A DNA stretch of 64,000 bases from Cereibacter_A sp052244495 (lineage in GTDB: Bacteria; Pseudomonadota; Alphaproteobacteria; Rhodobacterales; Rhodobacteraceae), in assembly GCA_052244495.1 (NCBI GenBank), contig JBQPXH010000012.1; one strand, written 5' to 3'. How positions within the stretch are numbered: position 1 is the stretch's first letter; each line of letters starts with the position of its first letter. Under the pieces are notes generated by a model. The model searched no databases, was not told where the DNA came from, and saw only the letters and a program-made list of their open reading frames with translations. The translations under genes were made by a program, and so were the position numbers. Of this stretch, positions 15,178 to 22,517 are shown piece after piece.

Positions 15178-16974
15178 TCAAAGAGGCGCAGCCACCTTGC
15201 CAAGCCACTCGCGCGCGCCTGACGACAGGCGCATACCTATCTTCGCGATAACGTCCGCATGATAGGCGTCCAGCCATTCCCGCTCTCCCGGCGCAAGCCG
15301 GTCGACCAGGATCAGGCGCCGGTCGAACGGCACGAAGGTCAGCGTCTCGAAGGCCAGTTGCTTGCGATCGTCGCCCAGCGGGGCGGCCTCCTTCACGACG
15401 ATGAGGTTCTCCAGCCGGATGCCGAAGGCGCCCTCGCGGTAGTAGCCCGGCTCGTTCGAGAGAATCATCCCGGGCTCGAGCGGGACCTCGGAGATCCGCG
15501 AAAGCCGCTGCGGCCCCTCATGCACGGACAGGAAAGCGCCCACGCCGTGGCCGGTGCCGTGGTCGAAATCCTGCCCCGCTATCCAGAGCGGATAGCGGGC
15601 GAGCGGATCGAGATCGCGCCCGGCAAGGCCCTTCGGCCAGCGGACACGACTGATGGCGATGAGGCCCTGCAGGACGCGGGTGTAGCATTCACGCGCCTCC
15701 TCGCCCGGATCCCCCACGGCAATCGTGCGGGTGATGTCGGTCGTGCCATCGGCGTATTGTGCGCCCGAGTCGACGAGCAGCAGCTCGTCCTGCCCGACTT
15801 GCCGGTTCGAGCCGTCGGTCACGCGGTAATGCATGATGGCGCCGTTCGGTCCGGCTCCGCAGATCGTGTCGAAGCTGATGTCGTGCAGCGCGTTGGTGGC
15901 GCGACGGAAGCCCTCCAGCGCCGTCACGACGTCAATCTCCGTGAGGCCGCCGGACGGCGCCTCGGCATCGAGCCAACAGAGGAACTCGACCATCGCCGCC
16001 CCATCCCGGAGATGCGCGTCGCGCATGCCCGCGATTTCGGCTTCCGTCTTGCAGGCCTTGGGCAGGCGGCAGGGATCGTCGCCTTCCGCCACCTCGATCC
16101 CGGCATCGTGCAGTTCGAGCGTCACGGCGAGCGGGGCGGTCTTTCGGTCGACCTGCACAGGGCCCTGAAGGGTGCGCAGGCCCGGCACGAAGGCTGCCGG
16201 GGGCCGCAGTGTCACATGCTCGCCCAGATGGGCCCTGGTCGGCTCGTCAAACTTGCTGTCTTCGGTGTAGAGCGTCACGCGCCCGTCGTCGTGCAGCACC
16301 GCGAAGGCGTGGAGCACCGGATTGCGCGGCACGTCGGCGCCCCGGATGTTCAGCAGCCAGCAGATCGAATCGGGCAGGGTCAGGACAGCCGCCTGTCGAC
16401 CCGCTGTGCGCAGACCCTCCGCCAGACGTTGGCGCTTCGCCTCGCTGGTCTCGCCTGCACGCTCGTCCGGATGGATGAAGGCGCGGCCCAGAGGCGGCTC
16501 GGGCTGATCGGGCCAGATCCCGTCAACCGGATTCTCGACAGGCCGCAGGACGATGCCCGACCCCGAAAGCGCCGCTTCCAGCCGCGCGATCTCATCGGCG
16601 GTGTGAAGCCAGGGATCGAAGCCGACGGTGCCTTGTGAAAGTTTTTCACGCAGCCATTCGCCGGGCTGCACCTCGGGCCAGGGCACCGGCACGAAATGTC
16701 CCGTATCGACCTGGTGCTTGACCTGGACACGGTAGCGGCCGTCGATGAAGACCCCGGCCGCGTCGGGCAGGACGATGCAAAATCCGGCGGATCCGGTGAA
16801 GCCGGTAAGCCACTGCAGCCGCTCGTCGCGGGCAGCGACGTATTCGCCCTGATGCGCGTCCGAGCGCGGGACAATGAAGCCCGAAAGCCCATCTGCCGCG
16901 AGGGCCGCCCTGAGCGCCGCAAGCCGGGCCGGCCCCTGGGCCGGGGAGGAAGTCGCATGGAACGTCTGGAACAT
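15178..16974 (-). CDS. pepP: Xaa-Pro aminopeptidase, M24B family
   Basis: Removes N-terminal residues preceding proline. The 598 residues form two creatinase-like N-terminal domains and a C-terminal pita-bread domain with the metal ligands in LLLVDSGAQYADGTTDITRT (two Asp), GHGTGHGVGAFLSVHEGP (His), ILSNEPGYY (Glu) and IRLENLIVV (Glu). This is the long three-domain form rather than the 440-residue E. coli type. The start overlaps the cobT stop (TGATG), so it is coupled to the cobalt-chelatase operon, an unrelated function on present knowledge. Confidence 0.9.
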   Translation of the reverse strand: MFQTFHATSSPAQGPARLAALRAALAADGLSGFIVPRSDAHQGEYVAARDERLQWLTGFTGSAGFCIVLPDAAGVFIDGRYRVQVKHQVDTGHFVPVPWPEVQPGEWLREKLSQGTVGFDPWLHTADEIARLEAALSGSGIVLRPVENPVDGIWPDQPEPPLGRAFIHPDERAGETSEAKRQRLAEGLRTAGRQAAVLTLPDSICWLLNIRGADVPRNPVLHAFAVLHDDGRVTLYTEDSKFDEPTRAHLGEHVTLRPPAAFVPGLRTLQGPVQVDRKTAPLAVTLELHDAGIEVAEGDDPCRLPKACKTEAEIAGMRDAHLRDGAAMVEFLCWLDAEAPSGGLTEIDVVTALEGFRRATNALHDISFDTICGAGPNGAIMHYRVTDGSNRQVGQDELLLVDSGAQYADGTTDITRTIAVGDPGEEARECYTRVLQGLIAISRVRWPKGLAGRDLDPLARYPLWIAGQDFDHGTGHGVGAFLSVHEGPQRLSRISEVPLEPGMILSNEPGYYREGAFGIRLENLIVVKEAAPLGDDRKQLAFETLTFVPFDRRLILVDRLAPGEREWLDAYHADVIAKIGMRLSSGAREWLGKVAAPL

Positions 16975-18833
16975 CAGGCCACCCGCCGTTTGCCGACGCG
17001 CTTCTTCGGATCGGCGTCGAATAGGGAGGCGAGCTGCTCGGTCATGGCGCCCGCCAGTTGCTCCACGTCGGTGATCGTGACGGCGCGCGCATAGTAGCGC
17101 GTCACGTCATGGCCGATGCCGATGGCGATGAGCTCCACCTGCCGCTTGCGCTCGACCATCGAAATCACGTCGCGAAGATGTTTTTCAAGATAGCTTGCCG
17201 GATTCACCGACAGGGTCGAATCGTCCACCGGCGCGCCGTCCGAGATCACCATCAGGATCTTGCGGGCCTCGGCGCGGTGGCTCAGCCGGCGGTGCGCCCA
17301 TTCCAACGCCTCGCCGTCGATGTTCTCCTTGAGGAGCCCTTCTTTCATCATCAGACCGAGATTTTCCCGCGCGCGGCGCCAGGGCGCGTCCGCCCCCTTG
17401 TAGACGATGTGGCGCAGGTCGTTCAGCCGCCCCGGCTGCTGGGGCCGGCCCGCGGCCAGCCACTTCTCGCGGCATTGTCCGCCCTTCCAGGCGCGGGTCG
17501 TGAAGCCCAGGATCTCGACCTTGACCTGGCAGCGTTCCAGCGTTCGCGCCAGCACGTCGGCACAGATGGCGGCAATCGAGATCGGCCGGCCGCGCATCGA
17601 GCCGGAATTGTCGAGGAGCAGCGTCACGCAGGTGTCGCGGAACTCGGTGTCCTTCTCGACCTTGAACGACAGCGGCGTGGTGGGATTGGCCACCACGCGC
17701 GCCAGGCGGCCGGCATCGAGGATGCCTTCCTCTCGGTCGAACTCCCAGCTCCGGTTCTGCTGCGCCTGAAGCCGGCGCTGCAGCTTGTTTGCCAGCCGGC
17801 TCACCGCGCCCTTCAGCGGCTCGAGCTGCTGGTCGAGATAGGCCCGCAGCCGTTCGAGCTCGGCAGGCTCGGCCAGATCCTCGGCGCGGATCTCCTCGTC
17901 GAAATCGGTGGTGAAGACGATGTAGGCGGGGTCTGCCTCGGAATGGGGCGCCGGGGGAGGGGGCTCCAGCGGCGCCTCGCCGTCCGGAAGCTCCACCTCC
18001 TCGCCCTGGTCGGCATCGGGCTGGTCTTCCATCGAGACCTGCGCCTGGCTCGGATCGTGCTGCTCTTCCTGGCTGCGCTCGGGCTGCGCCTCGGGCGATT
18101 CCTCGGAGTCGTCCTCGCCCTGGCTCTGGGACTCGTCCTCGGTCGTCTCGGCATCCTCGCCGGCGTCGTCCTGCTCGTCCGTATCGGGATCGTCGCCGAG
18201 CTGGTCGCCATATCCAAGGTCCGAGATCACCTTCCGCGCGAACCTCGCGAAGGCCGCCTGATCGCCCAGCACCTCGCCGAGATCCTGCAGAGTGCCACCG
18301 GCCTGCTGCTCGATGAAGCCACGCCACAGCTGCATCACGTTGTCGGCGCCTCCGGGCAGCGATCGGCCCGTCGCGAGGTGGCGCACCAGATAGCCCGCGG
18401 CCGTCGCAAGCGGTGCATCGGCGGCTTGCGTGATCTGCCCGTAGCCGCGGCGCTCGGCCTCGTGGCCAATGCGGGCGTCGATGTTGCCGGCGGTACCGGG
18501 CATGGTCTGCGCGCCCACCGCCTCGCATCGCGCCGTTTCCATCGCGTCGTAGATCTCGCGCGCCATCTGGCCTTGCGGCAGGTAGCGGGCGGACACCGCG
18601 TCATCGTGATAGCGCCGCCGGAGTGCGAAGGCATCGGCCGTCCCGCGCGCAAGCAGCACCTCGTCTCGCGTCATCCGGCGGCTGACCTGCGGCAGCCGCA
18701 TTCCGTCGCGGTTCATGCCCGCAGGATCGACCGTGAAGGTTACCGTCATGTCCGGATCGTCGGCGAGCGTCTTCGTCGCCTCGGCAAGGGCCTTCTTGAA
18801 CGGATCGGCGGGATTGTCGCTGGGCTTGCTCAT
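16974..18833 (-). CDS. cobT: Cobaltochelatase subunit CobT
   Basis: With CobS it forms the AAA+ complex that drives CobN in ATP-dependent cobalt insertion into hydrogenobyrinate diamide (aerobic B12 route). The 619 residues have an N-terminal family domain, a very acidic linker about residues 205-305 rich in Asp, Glu and Gln, and a C-terminal von Willebrand A domain with the MIDAS motif DNSGSMRG. I chose the ATG at 18833 (MSKPSDNPADPF); the frame opens 12 codons earlier. Its stop overlaps pepP. Confidence 0.93.
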   Translation of the reverse strand: MSKPSDNPADPFKKALAEATKTLADDPDMTVTFTVDPAGMNRDGMRLPQVSRRMTRDEVLLARGTADAFALRRRYHDDAVSARYLPQGQMAREIYDAMETARCEAVGAQTMPGTAGNIDARIGHEAERRGYGQITQAADAPLATAAGYLVRHLATGRSLPGGADNVMQLWRGFIEQQAGGTLQDLGEVLGDQAAFARFARKVISDLGYGDQLGDDPDTDEQDDAGEDAETTEDESQSQGEDDSEESPEAQPERSQEEQHDPSQAQVSMEDQPDADQGEEVELPDGEAPLEPPPPAPHSEADPAYIVFTTDFDEEIRAEDLAEPAELERLRAYLDQQLEPLKGAVSRLANKLQRRLQAQQNRSWEFDREEGILDAGRLARVVANPTTPLSFKVEKDTEFRDTCVTLLLDNSGSMRGRPISIAAICADVLARTLERCQVKVEILGFTTRAWKGGQCREKWLAAGRPQQPGRLNDLRHIVYKGADAPWRRARENLGLMMKEGLLKENIDGEALEWAHRRLSHRAEARKILMVISDGAPVDDSTLSVNPASYLEKHLRDVISMVERKRQVELIAIGIGHDVTRYYARAVTITDVEQLAGAMTEQLASLFDADPKKRVGKRRVA

Positions 18834-18875
18834 GGCTTCAGATAAAGCACCGGGGCAGGGCGCCGGCAAGGGGCG

Positions 18876-19205
18876 TCAGCGGAAGAGCTTCCACCGTTCG
18901 GCGCGGGCGGTCGCGCAGGCCAGGCGGTAGCGGTCCATGGCGAGGGCAACCTGCTCGGGATAGGCGCGCTCCAGCGCGGCGCGCTGGCGCTGGGCCCGCA
19001 GGCGGCGCAGAGAGAGGGGCGCCGCCGCAGCAACAAGGCCGCCGAGCCCGCAGGCAAGGATCCAGACGCCGTCGGCCGCGGCCAGCCACGCAGCGAATGC
19101 AGCCGAGCCGCCTGCCGCCAGCAACAGGAGCCGGTCGCGGCGCCGCGTGCCGTCGATCACGCTGTGCAGACGGGCCAGCCGCTCGGCGATCTCGGCCTGA
19201 TCCAT
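18876..19205 (-). CDS. Small two-span membrane protein B, paralogue of its neighbour
   Basis: 109 residues with an N-terminal helix (IAERLARLHSVIDGTRRR), two adjacent hydrophobic segments at about 27-48 and 49-68, a basic stretch, and a C-terminal helix ending RYRLACATARAERWKLF. That ending matches the gene at 19207-19536 (RYRMVSATERASRYKLF), so the two are tandem paralogues. The ATG is one base after the neighbour's stop. Lies between cobS and cobT in one leftward unit. No known family; a membrane link for the chelatase is only a guess. Confidence 0.75.
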   Translation of the reverse strand: MDQAEIAERLARLHSVIDGTRRRDRLLLLAAGGSAAFAAWLAAADGVWILACGLGGLVAAAAPLSLRRLRAQRQRAALERAYPEQVALAMDRYRLACATARAERWKLFR

Positions 19206-19206
19206 T

Positions 19207-19536
19207 TCAGCAGAAAAGCTTGTAGCGCGAGGCGCGCTCCGTCGCCGAAACCATCCGGTAACGCTCGAGCGCCTCGGCAAAGAGGGCAGGCTGATCGGCC
19301 TCGAGCCGCGCCAGCCTGCGGCGCGTCGAGACCAGCACGACAACGGCGCTGGCGGCGCCAAAGGTCGCGCCCACCACCGCGAGCGCGGCCGCATTCCGGA
19401 CGCTGCCAAACAGCAACAGGCCCAGCAGCGCGCCGGTCAGCGCCAGCACCGGGGCGAGGAACAGAAGCTGGCGCCTGGCCCGCGTCCGCGCCGCCTCGCA
19501 GTCGGCGATGCGCCCGGCAAGCGCCGCGACCGTCAT
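19207..19536 (-). CDS. Small two-span membrane protein A, paralogue of its neighbour
   Basis: 109 residues; the ATG at 19536 overlaps the cobS stop (ATGA), so it is coupled to cobS. Same plan as protein B: an N-terminal helix, two hydrophobic segments at about 24-44 and 48-69 (QLLFLAPVLALTGALLGLLL; AAALAVVGATFGAASAVVVL), then a basic helix ending RYRMVSATERASRYKLF. The shared C-terminal pattern is RYR-x3-AT-x-RA-x-R-x-KLF. Function unknown. Confidence 0.75.
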   Translation of the reverse strand: MTVAALAGRIADCEAARTRARRQLLFLAPVLALTGALLGLLLFGSVRNAAALAVVGATFGAASAVVVLVSTRRRLARLEADQPALFAEALERYRMVSATERASRYKLFC

Positions 19537-20507
19537 CTCATGGCCTGCGACGCAGCGCTTTCGGGCAGTTCCTCGTTGAAGCAGCGCTGGTAGAACTCGG
19601 CCACGGTCTGGCGCTCGAGTTCGTCGCACTTGTTCAGGAAGGTCAGCCGGAACGCATAGCCCACATTGCGGAAGATCTCGGCGTTCTGCGCCCAGGAGAT
19701 CACCGTCCGCGGGCTCATTACCGTCGAAAGATCGCCGTTCATGAAGGCCGTCCGCGTGAGATCCGCCACCGTGACCATCTGGCTGATCTGCTTGCGGCCC
19801 TTCTCGGTGTTGTAATGCGGGTTCTTCGACAGGACGATCGCCACCTCGGCATCATGGCTGAGGTAGTTGAGCGTGGCCACCAGCGACCAGCGGTCCATCT
19901 GGCCCTGGTTGATCTGCTGGGTGCCGTGGTAGAGGCCGGTCGTGTCGCCGAGGCCCACGGTGTTTGCGGTCGCGAACAGCCGGAAGCACGGGTGGGGCGT
20001 GATGACCTCGTTCTGATCGAGGAGCGTGAGCTTGCCGTCGGTCTCGAGCACGCGCTGGATCACGAACATCACATCGGCGCGGCCGGCGTCGTATTCGTCG
20101 AAGACGATGGCGCAGGGGTTCCGGAGCGCCCAGGGCAGGATGCCTTCCTGGAAGGTCGTGACCTGCTTGCCGTCCACGAGCTTGATTGCATCCTTGCCGA
20201 TCAGGTCGATCCGGCTGACGTGGCTGTCGAGGTTCACGCGAACGCAGGGCCAGTTGAGGCGACTGGCCACCTGCTCGATGTGCGTGGACTTCCCGGTGCC
20301 GTGATAGCCCTGGATCATGACGCGCCGGTTGTAGGCGAAGCCTGCAAGGATCGCGAGCGTGGTGTCCGCATCGAACTTGTAGGTCGGGTCGAGATCGGGG
20401 ACCCGCTCGGCACGCTCGGCAAAACCCTTCACCTTCATGTCGGTGTCGATGCCGAAGGTTTCGCGAACGGAAATTTCCTCGGTGGGTTTCACAGTCATGT
20501 CCAGCAT
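19533..20507 (-). CDS. cobS: Cobaltochelatase subunit CobS (AAA+ ATPase)
   Basis: The ATPase ring partner of CobT in cobalt insertion. The 324 residues include Walker A GYHGTGKST, Walker B AIVFDEYDAGRAD, and a sensor region LFATANTVGLGDTTG. The ATG at 20507 is used (MLDMTVKPTEEIS); an ATG three codons later is possible. First gene of the leftward cobS / membrane pair / cobT / pepP run. Confidence 0.95.
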   Translation of the reverse strand: MLDMTVKPTEEISVRETFGIDTDMKVKGFAERAERVPDLDPTYKFDADTTLAILAGFAYNRRVMIQGYHGTGKSTHIEQVASRLNWPCVRVNLDSHVSRIDLIGKDAIKLVDGKQVTTFQEGILPWALRNPCAIVFDEYDAGRADVMFVIQRVLETDGKLTLLDQNEVITPHPCFRLFATANTVGLGDTTGLYHGTQQINQGQMDRWSLVATLNYLSHDAEVAIVLSKNPHYNTEKGRKQISQMVTVADLTRTAFMNGDLSTVMSPRTVISWAQNAEIFRNVGYAFRLTFLNKCDELERQTVAEFYQRCFNEELPESAASQAMR

Positions 20508-20817
20508 TCCGTCCGCCTTGTTTCCGCTTCGGGCGCCTTTCCGGCGCACGCCCGGTCTTTGATGAAACATATCTTGGGGGCCTGCAAGGGGAAGGGGTCC
20601 CGGCAGCGGCGCCTCGACCACGTCCGCGGGGCGTATCCCGCCGCTCGCAATGCGTCCCTCAACCGTCCCTTGACGGCTCTCGCCCCCGAGGCGCCTGGCC
20701 AGGGACGGGTGCGGCGTCGGTGACGACAGGTCATCCGCGTCGGCGCATGGGGGTGCAGACCGCGGCTTGCGCCCCTATCTCTGAAGCTAGGAATCGTTGT
20801 TGCGAAAGGAGGAGACC
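20508..20817. other. Divergent cobS-msrB intergenic region
   Basis: No gene is supported. The region should hold both promoters, but I could not identify convincing -10/-35 pairs and no cobalamin riboswitch box was recognised. Confidence 0.4.
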
Positions 20818-21288
20818 ATGCTGCGCCGGACCTTCGTGGGCCTTTCGGGCCTCGCGGCAGGCCTCTCGGTCCTGCCGGGCCGGATGAGGGCCGCCGAGAC
20901 CTTCGAGGTCACCCTCAGCGAGGCCGAATGGCGTCGCCGCCTTTCTCCCGAGGCCTTTGCCGTCCTGCGGCAGGAGGCGACCGAGCGTGCCTTCTCGAGT
21001 CCGCTGAACGACGAGCATCGGGCGGGCGTCTATCACTGCAAGGGATGCGAGCTGCCGCTCTATTCGTCCGAGACGAAGTTCGAGAGCGGAACGGGCTGGC
21101 CGTCCTTCTGGCAGGCGCTGCCCGAGGCGGTGGCGACGAAGCGCGACTGGAAGCTGATCATCCCGAGGACCGAGGTCCATTGCCGCCGATGTGGCGGGCA
21201 CCTCGGTCACATCTTCGACGATGGGCCGGAGCCGACCGGAAAGCGGCACTGCCTGAACGGGGTGGCGCTGACCTTCGAGCCGGCCTGA
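20818..21288 (+). CDS. msrB: Peptide-methionine (R)-S-oxide reductase, exported
   Basis: Reduces the R form of methionine sulfoxide in proteins. Zinc is bound by C74/C77 (CKGC) and C122/C125 (CRRC); the nucleophile is C145 in KRHCLNG. GTGWPSFW is the substrate-pocket signature. The N-terminus MLRRTFVGLSGLAAGLSVLP carries a twin-arginine and a hydrophobic stretch ending near RAAET, so export through Tat to the periplasm is likely, unlike most cytoplasmic MsrB. The ribosome site AAAGGAGG is near-perfect. Confidence 0.92.
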   Translation: MLRRTFVGLSGLAAGLSVLPGRMRAAETFEVTLSEAEWRRRLSPEAFAVLRQEATERAFSSPLNDEHRAGVYHCKGCELPLYSSETKFESGTGWPSFWQALPEAVATKRDWKLIIPRTEVHCRRCGGHLGHIFDDGPEPTGKRHCLNGVALTFEPA

Positions 21289-21444
21289 CGGTCCCGCCGC
21301 CTTGGACTCCTCCAGCGCATCGGCCGGGGGATCGTCCGTGAGCCGCCCGTTTCCGCCGGCAGGGCCGGGTAAGGGGCCATCGCCTCGCGTCAGACGGCGC
21401 TGCGCTGCCGGAGGTGCAGGCGCAACGCCTGCTGCCGGTCCGGA

Positions 21445-22080
21445 TCAGTCCCTGAAGTAGCGGCTGTCCTTGATCTGGTCCCAGGCCCAGACGACCTCCT
21501 GCAGGCGGTCCTCGTCGGCGCGGTTGCCGCCGTTCATGTCCGGGTGCAGATCCTTGACGAGGCTCTTGTATTGCTTGCGGATCTCGACCTTCGTCCAGGT
21601 GTCGCGGGCATCGAGGATCTCGAGCGCCTTCCGCTCGGTCGGCGGAAGCTTGCGCGTGGCGGTGGTGGCCACCTTGCCGGGGTTCTGCGTCGCCTTCTCG
21701 CCCAAGATCTCCATCGGGTCGCTGACGCCCAGACGCGACCAGACGCGGCCCTCGTCGGGGCGCTTGCCGAAGGGCTGGGTCTCGCGTCCCCAGAGGCGAT
21801 CCTTCTCGAGGATGCGCTTGATCTCTTCCTCGCCCGAGCCCTGGAAGAAGTTCCACTTGAGGTTGTACTCGCGGACATGGTCCTTGCAGAACCAGAAGAA
21901 CTCGTCGAGCAGGTCCGGTGATTTCGGAGCCCGGTAAACCCCTGCCTCGGCGCAGCCCGGATACTCGCATTGACGGTTCGACGTCTCGAAGGCGCCCGAC
22001 ATTCCCCGCCGCCCGGTCTTGCGCCGCTTCTTGTCCGAGGACACCCGGATGTCGAATTCGAAGGGGGGGCGGTTGGTCAT
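21445..22080 (-). CDS. J-domain protein, 211 aa
   Basis: A C-terminal J domain (about residues 145-211) contains the HPD motif in VKDLHPDMNGGN and should stimulate DnaK. The N-terminal region has Cys pairs (CEYPGCAE; FWFCKDHV) that could bind zinc. Homologues accompany cobS and bolA in Rhodobacterales as I recall them, so a role in assembling the chelatase has been an open possibility; the sequence alone does not show it. Confidence 0.9.
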   Translation of the reverse strand: MTNRPPFEFDIRVSSDKKRRKTGRRGMSGAFETSNRQCEYPGCAEAGVYRAPKSPDLLDEFFWFCKDHVREYNLKWNFFQGSGEEEIKRILEKDRLWGRETQPFGKRPDEGRVWSRLGVSDPMEILGEKATQNPGKVATTATRKLPPTERKALEILDARDTWTKVEIRKQYKSLVKDLHPDMNGGNRADEDRLQEVVWAWDQIKDSRYFRD

Positions 22081-22153
22081 CTCTTCTGCCTTTCCGACTC
22101 GGAGGCGTGAGTTTAGGGGTTTGTGCGCGGGATTGAAGAGGGGAAGGCGCAGG

Positions 22154-22411
22154 ATGGGTGTCGTCGAGGAAATTCGTGATCGGCTGAAGGCGGCCTTCTC
22201 ACCGAACGAGCTTGAAGTCGTGGACGAAAGCGAGAAACACCGCGGTCACGGCGGCTGGCGCGAGGAAGGCGAGACGCACTTTCGCGTGAGGATGCGGGCC
22301 GGAGCGATGGCGGGCAAAAGCCGGCTCGAACGGCATCGCGCAGTCCATGCGGCGCTGGGTCAGGATCTGGTGGGGCGCATCCACGCGCTGGCGCTCGACC
22401 TCGACGGCTGA
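22154..22411 (+). CDS. bolA: BolA-family protein
   Basis: 85 residues with the family's HGGWREEGETHFRVRM core and a C-terminal helix (RLERHRAVHAALG). BolA-type proteins partner monothiol glutaredoxins in Fe-S and iron regulation. The ATG at 22154 is preceded by GGAAGG. Divergent from the J-domain gene with 73 bases between starts. Confidence 0.9.
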   Translation: MGVVEEIRDRLKAAFSPNELEVVDESEKHRGHGGWREEGETHFRVRMRAGAMAGKSRLERHRAVHAALGQDLVGRIHALALDLDG

Positions 22412-22427
22412 GGCCGGCCCGTGCAGG

Positions 22428-22457
22428 TCCGGCGGCGTGGCCGTTGCCGCCGCCGGA
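22428..22457. terminator. Bidirectional hairpin between bolA and glcB
   Basis: TCCGGCGGCG at 22428-22437 pairs perfectly with CGCCGCCGGA at 22448-22457 around a 10-base loop in the gap between two convergent genes. No clear T-run. Confidence 0.55.
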
Positions 22458-22517
22458 TGCACACTGGGGGAAGAATGACAGAGGCCGTGTCGCCGTTGCG
22501 GGGGGCGGCGCGCCCGG

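Noticed and set aside
20508..20817. Cobalamin riboswitch upstream of cobS
   Set aside because: No B12-box-like sequence or the expected long structured leader was recognised.
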